Assembly (NCBI GenBank): GCA_018398805.1
Contig: JAGFBZ010002033.1
Span: 891,501-955,500 of the forward strand
Length of the DNA stretch: 64,000 nucleotides
Direction: 5' to 3'
Origin: Hirundichthys speculiger
Taxonomy: Eukaryota > Chordata > Actinopteri > Beloniformes > Exocoetidae
Positions within the stretch are counted from its first letter, which is position 1. Each line of letters starts with the position of its first letter. The notes under the pieces are model-generated. The model was not told where the DNA came from. It made no database searches and worked only from the letters and a program-made list of their open reading frames with translations. Position numbers and translations under genes: made by a program. Below, piece by piece: positions 1-11,200 of this stretch.

Positions 1-2366
1 CCAATGATATCCAGACCTCTGTTGACTCTGGCAGAGTTTACACATTCTGAAATCCAATCAATAAACGCTGTTTGGATTACATAGAATTAAGGGATATAAG
101 CCATTTGAAAAATCACACAGCATCAAAGAACTTAATCTCTTTTACTCAACTAAAACTAATGTGCAGTAATGAAAAAAAGACGGTTTACCTGTTAATATGT
201 AATATTTGTCTGTCATGACAATTATAAAAGAAACAACAAATTAATTCAGTAAATAGAGCTCTGTGAAGTGGAAGTCTGATCTGCCAGGGAAAGTTGCGCC
301 TCAATGTATACATTATAATCTCCAGTTTAAGTCATGTTTGCAAAGACTGCAGTGCCCGACTGTTTAAGAAAAGAGCATGTCTAAAACTAAGCCAAATATT
401 TGGCTTTGCTGAGATTTATATTTCAAGTAGAAATGTACAAACTTGCAGCTGTGCCACAGACAGGCTGTAAAGGTTAGAAAGTGACGAGAGATGCCTCATG
501 TACTTTGTCTTTTCGCAGAATCTAGTAAGAAAAATATTTAAACTTTTTTAGTTCACTCTTTCATTGAGTTTTGCGTAGTTTGACTGACCTTTGCAGGGTG
601 CTGATTTAAAGATTGCAGCGCACGATTCTTTTCTAAGGAAATCCCAAATCATTGCCTCCCTGTGGCCTGGCATGTTGCAGGAAAGTGTGCAGAGTGTGTT
701 TGGCATGCAGTCGCTCTCTGATGCCTATCACTGTGATTAGAAGTGCCATTAGTTCCAGCTCTGCCAGCTCCAGCAGAGCTTGAAAAAACATGTTTATCTA
801 CGGACACATAGGAGTGTATACAGACATACACAGTGATGTTGCCCTGCCATCAGAGGGCACTCCCTTCTAATTTAGTCTTTCACCATAGCATTGTGTTGTT
901 CTTAATAAGGGCAGGAGGGAATTTAAATCTCCATAGTATAACCGTGTAAACATATTTACATCCCACAAGGTAAATAACACCCACAGACTATGAAAATATT
1001 TGTGTGCCACTGGCAAACAGATGGGACATAAAATGTGGCCATTCTCACTCTGTGTGTTTGCCGTTTTGCCTGTCTTAATCCGTGTGCATTTTCCGTATTT
1101 TCTGCGGCTGTGTGTGTCTGTTTGTCTTTGCCATGTGTTTATAATTTATGAGGAACTAAAGAGGGATTTAAAACCCATTAATTCAAGGTCCCAGCTCTGT
1201 CTGCTTTGACCTTTTTACTGTGTTAATGAGCGTAAGTGCTGTGTAGTGGCTGGTGTGGCTGCAAGGTTAGATATGTGTACTCTTTGCAGGATAAGTGGAT
1301 GTTTTGTGTGTAAACACTCCTTTTGCCCTAGATGGGACTTGAAATAAAACTCTCAATGGTAAAAAAAAAAAAAAGGAAAACGGGTCACTGAGTGTTTTTA
1401 ATAGCTAATTTATGGATACAGACTGTGTTTGACATTTCATGTGATGCAGAGGATCTTGTCACGCTATTGCGTAGACCCTTGAAACAATGTATCTTACGTA
1501 AATTAGTTTTTGTGTATTCATCTCAATAATTGTTTTTGAATTACTCACACAATTCCCCAATTCTATATTTTGATTTAACGTGCCTCTAGAGGTTTGGGGT
1601 TTTTGTCATGTTAACAGGACTTTCCATGTACTCAGAGTGTAACGTCTGCATGGTGGAATGTGTTTGAAGTACTTGTTGTAGGCTGACTTCTGGCCCCTTG
1701 CCTCCCTCATGTTATCTGGAGTGTGCTGTCTTTGCCTCTCTTGTACTGGGCACCGGGCCGCCCCCTTTGTGCCCTCTGGTTCTTGGACGTCTGCACTCTT
1801 AACCCTTCCCTCTTTTACTCCTAGGGTGCCTCCTTTGTCCCCAGCCTTCTCCCCTAGCCGTGACCCTTCCTTGTCCTCCACCCTCTACTCCATCTTCACC
1901 CGGCGTCCGTGCTGTTCCATGTCTTGTCCATCTGTGTCAGTGTGGTCTCATTATTGGCTTGGAGGAGGTTTTGCCTCTTCTGTAGCGTTCTCCCTTTGGA
2001 GAGAAATGTCTTCAAAGCTGGAAGCTCTCTGATTAACGATTAAACAGAAATATGCCACTTGTTTTTCACGAAGGAAGGAAATAGAAATATTATGGTGTGA
2101 AGAAAGATCATCCTGTCACTAAGTTGACTTAACATCTGACTCGAGAGAACTCCAGTACGGGCTAGGTTTATGCACATTTATGTGTGTTTGTGCAGAGGAT
2201 AGAGCTTGGATCTGTCTGGTGGACTTGATAATGGACTTGATATTCTGACAATGACCCACACAGCGACTCAGGCCAGTGGTTTTATGAACCCGTGGTGGTT
2301 TCTCAGATTGTTGAGACAATGCAACTGACTGAAGCAGAGTTTTGCTGATACTGAGAAATGTGATAA
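1..2366. other. AT-rich noncoding DNA, no gene seen
   Basis: I see no exon, RNA gene or recognisable mobile element here. An A14 run lies at 1361-1374. A pyrimidine-rich stretch at about 1700-1920 is open for 107 codons on the + strand, but its composition (long C/T runs) explains the open frame and the translation resembles nothing known to me. Confidence 0.55.
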
Positions 2367-2393
2367 TTTTTTTTTTTTTTTTTTTTTTTTTTT
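2367..2393. repeat. T27 homopolymer
   Basis: An uninterrupted run of 27 T. On the opposite strand it reads as an A tail, but no retroelement body is recognisable on its 5' side, so it is recorded only as a simple repeat. Confidence 0.9.
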
Positions 2394-2818
2394 AATCAGA
2401 CCATTTTTGCTCCACCTCTTGAATGCTTCGTTGGACAGAAGACATGCCATTAAATGTCTGCTTTAAGCTGTGGTCACACGGGGAATGGAAAAGTTGTGGT
2501 CCAGTTTTTTGTTGTTTTTTTTCTTCTCCAACCTGAGGTCTCACTGGGAGCGTTTCAGGAGAGGATCTCATGCCTTCTCAGCTGGATTCATGAGATTATG
2601 AGTTTACCTGAAGGTTCTGAGATCATGTAATAGCCATGGGCGGATTTATTTATGAGCTGCAGGATTATGCTTCCAACCTGCAATCAATCTGAATTCACTA
2701 ACATACACACGTTTTTACAAACAAATCTAAGTTTTACACAGCGTTTGTGAATCTAGAGTAGGTTTTTAGTAAAGATGTGGTTGTGAAAATTTATTCTCAG
2801 ATTTATGAAGACTTCCTA

Positions 2819-2970
2819 CATAAGATAAGATAAGAATTGTTCCACAGTGGGGGAATTCATAGTGTTGCAGCGGCAGGGACAGTAAAAGTAGAAAAAAGAT
2901 TAAATTTAACTTTCCAAGTTAAGATAAATAAAGTTACAAAATAAAAAGTAGCAACATTGTATTTACACAT
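2819..2970. repeat. GATAA-tract dispersed repeat fragment (teleost type)
   Basis: A short (AGATA)n tract is followed by a segment reading 'tccacagtggggGAATTC' and then an A-rich stretch. This arrangement (GATAA tract, then a 'cccacagtggggaaatt'-like block) is one I associate with a common dispersed repeat of fish genomes, probably the end of a retroelement. I cannot name the family with certainty. No coding capacity is visible. Confidence 0.4.
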
Positions 2971-5900
2971 GCACTAAATATGCTATGAGATCCTAATCAT
3001 GAAAGAATCCACTATGCCAGGGTGCAAGACTGAGACTAAAGGTGAAAAAAAAATGTCCCAATTGGAATTCCACTGGATGCTATGGACAGATTTGGGTGTA
3101 ATGAGTTTTTTGTGTGTGTTTGAGATATGTGATGATAGACAGATGATTCAGCCAATCACCTGCTACAAGTGCTTGCTTGTTTAACAAACCATCTGACAGT
3201 TCACACTAAGCATGGTTTTGATCCTTTATGAACAACTAAATCTTGAGGCTTACTATGGTGCTCCTCCATCTTCATCAGCATGCCTGTCCTCTTGGCCATG
3301 TGTGGAGTCCTAACTGCTTTCTGATGTTGAACTAATAGAACTCTATTGACCTTTGAACTGAGTCCCCAAGAGAAAGTTCAATAGCAGCAATGGAAACATC
3401 AGTATGCTGGACAGATATGACAGAGTGAGACATTCAAATTCATCTGGCCAGAGAGAAGCAAAGCAGAGGCATGACGACAGGCAACGCTTAATTCAGTAGA
3501 GTCTGACAGTGAAAAGGTGATGCTTTGAATGCCTTATATAACTACATTAAGGAAAAGCAGTTTAGACTAAAGGTACTGAGAGCAGAAGGCCTTAATGGCC
3601 ATTATTTACAGTAAATGATCACACTTGTTTGATTGATTGTACACCAGAGTCACATTGCTGGACTTGTCTTTGTTACAAATAAAAATCAGGTTGCTGTTTT
3701 AAGAATCTTACAGGATTACAAGGAATTATTTCTTTACTACGTCTGAAAATGAGTCAAGTGGCAAACGGCACGGATAAGCAGGATTCAACAACTCCAGTTC
3801 CCATTAATCTCTTCAGAAAAGGACAGGTTCTGCATTTATTCTCAATGTATTTTTCTGAAGATATTCAACCCAGGCACTTTTTCCCTGCTACTGGGAGACA
3901 TCAAGGGCACAACTCCCCTGCCGCTGACGGATGAATCTCACACAGAGTAGAACTTTTGAAATCTTCCTCATCGTTTCTTACCCTTCACTCACTCTTCATC
4001 TTCCCCGGGGAGAGACGAGAGCCAGCCAGGCCAAACTGCTCTGTGTCAGACAAGCTGGGCTTCCTGGTGGGTGATAAGTGACAACCTAGGGCCCAAGTGC
4101 TCAGGGTCTGCAGGGAACAGTCACTGGGGGGTCAGGGGGCATGTCAGGGGTCATGCACAGGGAAGATGAAGAGAGTCTGGGCTGATCTCCACGAGGTACC
4201 ACAACACAGATGGTGAAGAGAGGTAATACGAGAGGGATCATGGTGCAGGCCAAAGCATGGGAAATACTACTTCTGTCTTCTACCAGATATTGTGAAAGTG
4301 TAAGTTGCTTAAATGCAAATGACACATTTAGACTGGCCCTCGTACGTTATTGAAGCCATCTTCAAGCCCAAATACCCCACTGTAAGCATAATAAGCAAAG
4401 GCCAGCAGATCTGAATAGGGAGGTTTGTTTTGTTGATATGAAGCCATTAATCTTTGTGAGAGCTCAAGGCAGAAAATCCACAGTACATTAAAGAAAGGTA
4501 TACATATCTGGGCAGGCTGTTTATTTAACATGAAACTCAGGCTGTAGAATCATAATTATTTGTGTCATGTACACTTTGTGTCATGCTCTGAGCTTGCTTT
4601 AATGTGCATTCAGTTTTTCACTGCAGATGTGGCTAATTAGGTTGTACGATGTACATATGTTTATGAGAGAGAGAGAGAGTGAGTGAGGAAATAAGCCTGA
4701 AGAGAGGAGTGTCTGCAGATGTGCAGGCACATGTGTCCTCATGACTGATTGTGCATGGCTTTTAGTATGTGTGTGCATTTGCAGAGGCTCAGAGGACTGG
4801 CCCTCAGCTGCTGGATGATCCCGAGATGAAGTCCTGCTCAACCTCAGCAGGTCCACCACTGAAACTTTTGGCTGTTGTCACATCTCTGTTAGCAAACCTT
4901 ATGGTGTGATAATAACAACTAGAATAAGGCTATTGAGTTTTCATCAGAGGCTGTACACTTTTAATCGGAGGCTAATGATAAGACAGTACTGGTAACTGAC
5001 CAGCATGTGATTATTCACGGATTACAAAAGCAGATGGCACGACATAATGATATGACATACTGAGTGCATTACATAAGTTAATATACATGTATTCATGTGC
5101 ACAGGTGGAATTAGTGTATATATATATATATAATTTGCCATACCATGGCAAATCTAGTTGTAGCTTCCTTGGACGTATAAGTTAACCTCCAGCTACTTAT
5201 AGCATCTGCCGACTCCTCAGTAGGCTTATATTTGTGATTTTTAATGCTATCTTCTGTCTTCTAGTCCCTTTGGAAGTACTTTTTGCTTTTTTGTTTAACA
5301 GGAAATTAACTTCAGACACAAGGTGATCATATTTGCATAGCGATTACATAGAAATTACATATAATTATTTGCAGGGAGCAGGATATTCAGTTCTACTTGA
5401 GGGTAAAGTCTTGACAGTGGTTTTATTATCATTGTAGCAATCCTTTGATTCACATGATGTATCTAAAGTTCTCTTATCACAGATTTTGGCCTAAGGATAG
5501 TTCCCGTGCGTGTCGCTTAGAAAGCAGAATCATTATGCAGTCTAAATGGGTTGATTTATAAAGATGCAATTGAGTGTCCAACAAATGTTTCTTAGATGTA
5601 GTACAGGCAAGGAATTTACCACCAGGAGGGGGAGGGAATACAGGTGCAACAGATTTTCTTGCATGTAGGAGTTAGGAGAAAAGGTCAGTAGTTTTTTAAT
5701 ATCCAGTATGCCCAGCCAGAAGGAAGCAAACGCCAACTTCTCCAAATGTTTAGCATGTTATAAATTAACTGTTAATCAATAGAAAATAGAAGGGATGTTC
5801 TTGTTGTCATGGACCAACGTTGGGTTACTACAGTTTTAAACCCTTAACTTGTCATTTTCAGTTTTAAATAGATACTCAACATGTTTTCATTGATGGATAA

Positions 5901-6757
5901 TGGCACCATGATTCAGACCATAACACCTATGTCTTCCTTTTCCAAAACAAATAATTCAATATTTGACTTAGTTAGACAGCAAATAATCCTGTAACCTTGA
6001 TCCTATTCATCTCACAGCTTTCCTACAAACCAGTCCTCGCTCCTCATGACCTCACCAACTTTAACACCAGCTAGCTAGTCATTGTAGTATTAGCTCGGAG
6101 CATCTTCCACTAACTGGCTGGTTTCTGAGGCAGACTTTGCTTCCATCTAACAGTTTGGTGCTGTGGGTTGCTGTACCAGATGAGACATGTTTTGTCAGCC
6201 TGCACAAACATCTGTGTGCAACAAGGTTTAGTAGAAGCGCACTGCTTTCTGCTTTAGAGTAATATTACCTGTGTTGATCTAAGTGCCTGGGGCAGGTAGA
6301 GATGGGTTGTGGAGGTCTCCATGGAGACTTGTGTGTCACTTTAGTTTTTATGCTATTATTGGAACCTCATATTTCAGCGACATTTTCAACATTCTTTCTC
6401 TTATATGTCCATATCGCATCTCCATCTGCAGAGTTCCAGATCCAAACACAACCCTGAGTATATCAGAGATTCTTTTGATTTTTTTTTTTTTACGTCTTCT
6501 TTGATGCATTTCAATTTGCAGTGAGAAGTAGAAACAGATTGAGCATTAAGTTAGTGCCATGGAGAGTGACTCTGGGTTTCCTCAACATGTCTGTTGAGAG
6601 AACATCATCTGAAACAAACTTGTGGCACAAACTAATGTTTTTGTACAGCGTATTAAGGACGTCTGTTGCCTGTCTTAAACAGGCTTAAACAAAACAGCAA
6701 AGACTGAATGAGAATGGGATGGATAATCCCCATTATCTCATCTGAAATCCAAACGAC
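2971..6757. other. Noncoding DNA, no gene seen
   Basis: Mostly unique-looking AT-rich sequence. It contains a (GA)n tract near 4665-4679 and a (TA)8 tract at 5117-5132. Short open frames are scattered on both strands; none shows a recognisable domain or convincing splice context. Confidence 0.55.
5117..5132. repeat. (TA)8 microsatellite
   Basis: Eight TA dinucleotides in a row in AT-rich flanks. Confidence 0.85.
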
Positions 6758-7066
6758 CCCCATCCATCTTCTATACCTGTTTCACACTGTGCTGAATCAT
6801 TTAGAGCAGAGGCTGGAGCCAGTCCCAGCTGTCATCTAGCAAGATGCAGAGTACACCTTTGACAGGTCGCCAGTCCATCACAGGGCCACACAGAGATAAA
6901 CAACCATGCAATCATTACACTCCTTCCCACAGACTATTTAGAATCGCCTGATCAAACCATCAACCTGAAATGCATGTTTTAGGACTGCGGGAGAAAGTGT
7001 ACCCAGATTAAACCCACAATAAAACCCACACACAGTTTTCTTGTTTGCACATAGAGAACTCACACG
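6758..7066 (-). repeat. Teleost dispersed repeat fragment, copy 1 (retroelement 3'-end-like)
   Basis: Begins with 'ccatccatcttctatacctg' and continues through blocks resembling 'gctggagccagtcccagct', 'ggtcgccagtccatcacagg' and 'aggactgcgggagaaa'. In this order I recognise a very common teleost dispersed repeat whose other strand ends in (ATGG)n, suggesting a LINE 3' region. The strand is inferred from that tail. Three more fragments occur in this window (21856, 41356, 42758). It is noncoding. Family membership is from memory. Confidence 0.6.
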
Positions 7067-7434
7067 GGGGCAGCTGGGGCGTAGCAAACCTTGCTCCAGG
7101 CAGTCACCATGGGGGTGGGGGTGGAGGTTGAGGGCAGATCCGTGTAAAAAAGTAACGCTTTACAAAACTGTCCATTTCCATTTAGCAGGCCAGTTATATG
7201 AGCACACATGACATAGCTCCAGAGTTCAAGAAAAGTCTGTCTGATCAGCTCCAAGGATGGACGTTTTCTCTCAATGTTGTTGAAGCAACCACCCAAAACA
7301 TGGCAAAAAAAAACTGAATGTAATAGTTCACTTTTTTAATGATGCATCCAGAGTAATAACATCTAATAATCTAATAACTGCCTCTGCAAATACATATGTT
7401 AAAGAGGAGACAAGTCAAGACCCAATGGATTGTT
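7067..7434. other. Noncoding spacer
   Basis: AT-rich spacer between a dispersed repeat fragment and a Tc1 element, with a short G-rich patch near 7110-7128. No gene or element recognised. Confidence 0.5.
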
Positions 7435-8240
7435 CAGTTCCTTGTGAAAGTATTCGGCCCCTTTAAACTTTTCAACCTTTTGTCACATTTCAGGCTTCAA
7501 ACAAAGATATAAAATTTCAATTTTTTGTCAAGAATCAACAGCAAGTGGGACACAATCGTGAAGTGGAATGAAATTTATTGGATATTTTAAACTTTTTCAA
7601 CAAATAAAAAACTGAAAAGTGGGGCATGTCATATTATTTGGCCCCTTTACTTTCACTGCAGCAAACTGACTCCAGAAGTTCAGTGAGGATCTCTGAATGA
7701 TCCAATGTTGTCCTAAATGACTGATGATGATCAATAGAATCCACCTGTGTGTAATCAAGTCTTCGTATAAATGCACCTGCTCTGTGATAGTCTCAGGGTT
7801 CTGTTTAAAGCACAGAGAGCATCATGAAGACCAAGGAACACACCAGGCAGGTCCCAGATACTGTTGTGGAGAAGTTTAAAGCTGGATGTGGCTACAAAAA
7901 GATTTCCCAAGCTTTAAACATCTCAAGGAGCACTGTGCAAGCATTTATATTGAAATGGAAGGAGTATCAGACCACTGCAAATCTAGCAAGACCCGGCCGT
8001 CCCTCTAAACTTTCACCTGCAACAAGGAGAAGACTGATCAGAGATGCAGCCAAGAGGCCCATGATCACTCTGGATGAACTGATCTACAGCTGAGGTGGGA
8101 GAGTCTGTCCAGAGGACAACAATCAGTCGTACACTGCACTAATCTGGCCTTTATGGAAGAGTGCAAGAAGAAAGCCATTTCTCAAAGATATCCACAAAAA
8201 GTCTTGCTTAAAAGCTTGACACACTTTAAGCCATGTATCG
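7435..8240 (+). mobile_element. Tc1/mariner transposon copy A, 3'-truncated
   Basis: The left end begins 'cagttccttgtgaaagtatt', the terminal-repeat type of a Tc1 family widespread in fish. It is followed by about 390 bp of leader and a transposase start at 7824. Sequence homologous to the transposase continues to about 8240, through a block encoding a 'KPFLKDIHKK'-like stretch, and then stops. No matching right terminal repeat is found in the next 700 bp, so the catalytic half and right end are missing. The expected TA target base pair at the left edge is not preserved (TT is seen). The copy cannot move by itself. The family is recognised from motifs, not from a search. Confidence 0.85.
7824..8236 (+). 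pseudogene. Tc1-type transposase, N-terminal half, broken
   Basis: The ATG at 7824 opens an 89-codon frame encoding the bipartite DNA-binding region of a Tc1-like transposase. The first helix-turn-helix is at about residues 11-45 (including 'KAGCGYKKISQALNISRSTV'), a GRPS linker at 58-61, and the start of the second helix-turn-helix at about 68-86 ('RRRLIRDAAKRPMITLDEL'). Just after LDEL about 5 bp are missing relative to the family pattern, giving LIYS and a TGA at 8091-8093. Homology continues in another frame (a STAEVGESV-like stretch, an in-frame TAA, then KPFLKDIHKK after a second 1-bp loss). The DDE catalytic domain is absent. An intact family member has about 340 residues. There is no reason to think this pseudogene is expressed. 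Confidence 0.85.
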
Positions 8241-11200
8241 CAGGTCTCCAAAAATGATTACATAATTATGCATTCATGGGGTATGTGGCTTAAAAGGCAG
8301 ACACAAAAGTTACACTTAATCTGAAATAAGTTATACTTAATTATTATGTTTTGTCCTTTTTTTGTACGAAAAAATGTCTGCACAGTTCAAATAACTAGTA
8401 TGTTCTGCAGTTTGACTGCCTCTACATTGGTGAAGGTCAAGCAAGTACGTAAGATTCTATGTATAATTTATGTCATAGTTTAAATCCATTTATCCAGTTT
8501 CTCTGTTGTGCATCTCTTATCTCTCTGCCAGGCCCCAGGCTCCTGGTGGGAGTGTGTGCACTAGTTGTTGATCAAAGGTGACAGGCTGCTCTAGCACATT
8601 TATCTCTTCAGGACAAGGTTAATACTGGTGGAACCCAGTAGCATTATGGATTGCCATGGAGCCCTAGATTTGATTAACTTCACCACAGTCACCACACCCT
8701 GAGACGCACGAACAGAAGTGACCCGACAAACTTCTGGCAATACTTAAACTTCCTCTGCGGTCTTCTTAGCTCATGCTGCTGTTGTGCGAATGATGTTGCG
8801 ACAAAAATAAAATCTCTAAACTATTTACAGATCTTCTTCGTCCTAATTCAAACACACAGGATATTATAAATATTTACCTCTGATCTGTTTCTCATGGCAA
8901 ATTTGCATTATACAGCCTTAAGTAACAAACAGATTTGATTTTGTACAGAACTCTCGCTCACACACACATACAAACACTGTGTGTTGTCGTGAATGAGTCA
9001 GCTGTCGTTCCTCTTGTTGTTGGGTACATGGCTGCATACACACCTGGCAGGGTTTACAGAAATAAAGAGCAGGTGAAGGAAGAATCCGATCTGTGTGGGC
9101 TGAAGTTTGCACAAGGAGCTTTTGTGTGAAGGACGAAATGAGTTCCATGGATCACAAACTATAAAGTCTGCAGTCAGTATCTCACTAGTTTTAAATATTT
9201 CTCTAAGGCACAACTTTAAATCCAGCTCATCCTGGATGCAAAAAAATTGCCCCCACAAATATACCTATCAAACAGCTATCAAAATTTCATAAAACAGTTT
9301 ATATTCACTTGAATCAAATACAAGCTCTCTGTGGGCTTTTTCAAAAAATTGTACCTTTAAGCAAGATAACTATATCTTGATGTCATTTTATTTCATCTTC
9401 TCCATCCTAGTCACTGAATTTGTTGCATTTTGACTGTTATTTGAAGGAAAAACTCTCAAAATTCAAGTTGCTCATACACTGCCAATACTTTATCATGCTG
9501 ATCTGTACATTTTGTTTATTTTCTTAGCATTGTGTTATTACGTGCAGCTACTACTGGAAATATAAACTAATTCCATCTTCATTCATGGAGTTGCTTGAGA
9601 GATCAGTTGCTTTTGAGCAGTTGCCAGCAGTTGATTAAAATACACGACTTGATGGTCTAATGAATACCAAGCAGTTATAATACTCTGTCATATTACATTG
9701 GCTTGCGTTATTCGTCCTCTCATTCACTTCCTCGGTCCACCTGTTTGCCTTCCATACCTCAAACCTTCAGGCAATAACTATTTTCAGTAATTATGGGTTA
9801 ATCAATTGTATTTATTGCTTGGAATGGAACAAAAAAGGCCTTAAAATACCATTTCTTCTTTACTGATATGGACCCTCATAGTTGCTCACAGTGGTGGATC
9901 CCACAAATGAAGTCATGATTCTCCCCAAAGCAGCTCTTATGAAGGTCCTCTAAGACTGAATTGTCCGCATAAACAACACATGGTTCCTGTTTTTTCTCAT
10001 TGTTGTTGCACTCGGATTTGTCTGGACAGATATGTTCAGTGAATATGCTCCTGTTAGCTTTGAATTATTGTATGGCTGCTGGAGAATGTAATCATGTTCA
10101 GGTTATATGAGATGAGATGAGATACATTTCGTGGGGAATGTAATGTCATGCTGCTAAAAAAAAAAAAAGAGTTGGAAGCAAAGTCCATGCCCACAGATGG
10201 AGAAGTAAACTGTACGTTTCCCCGTGAGGTACAGCATGAGGCCCTGCTGTTGCCCTTGTTCATAGGTAGACTATGTCATCGTACTCTTGGTAACTTTTCT
10301 TACATTATTTCTTCTGCTGTTCTTGTTTTTATCTTAATTTTTATATGGCTTTGAGTTCAAATCTGAATTATTCTGCATTCACATTTCTTGTATATTGTGG
10401 TTATTCTTCCTTATCCCGTTTCCTTCTCTTCTCTTTTGAAATTTCTCCTTTTTTTTGTATAAGCTGGCCTTTATTTTGCAAGTAAGCTCTTCTCTCAGTT
10501 GGTCATTTGCTTGCGAAATATATATTTAAAAAAAAAATGAAAAAAAAATTAACTAATGCACTGTCCCCTGTGCTTCACCATAAAAGTGAAAGCAACTGTG
10601 AAATCTGATCTGTTTCTCTGTGTCACAATCCTGCACGAACTGCGAGCACACCCCTGTGAAACCATAGCCCATCAACGGATCTTATATCTCACAGCTGAAG
10701 CGTGCTCAAGTCTGTTTAGTGGCATATTGCTGATGAGGTTCAGTCAGGATGGCTGTAAATAAAACTGTCCCCCAGTAACCCCAGTAACAGTCTGGGATGA
10801 AATTCCAAATATTGCCTTGTCTTCCTCTCTTTGTTTCTGTCCCTCTGTTCAAATTGAGTGTATTAGTCACATGCTTGTCAGTAGGAGTCTGCATGAAGCC
10901 TTCCTAAGAGACTCAGCGTCTCAATCACAAGCTGAAATAGGATGTAAATTTATGAATAGTTCATGGTGAATAGCTGGCAGCATGCTCAGTGAGGGAGACT
11001 TCTTGTTTAGGTTGGCGCCCCACAGATCCTCATTCCACTCCCACAGCCTTGTTCCTCTCCATGACTTTGACCGGCGGCCGTGTGTCTCACAATATGATTG
11101 CTGTTATCAATAAAAAACTGAAGATTACACTTTTAAGTGGAAAGGAATGCATGACTTTTGATATCACATTTGACATTTTTTAGGATTTTTTTTAGTTTTT

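Noticed and set aside
1709..2032. 107-codon plus-strand frame
   Set aside because: Pyrimidine-rich DNA accounts for the serine/proline/leucine-rich translation; nothing recognisable is encoded.
10111..10150. GATGA tract followed by 'gtggggaatg', resembling the dispersed repeat at 2819
   Set aside because: Too short and too diverged to call a family member.
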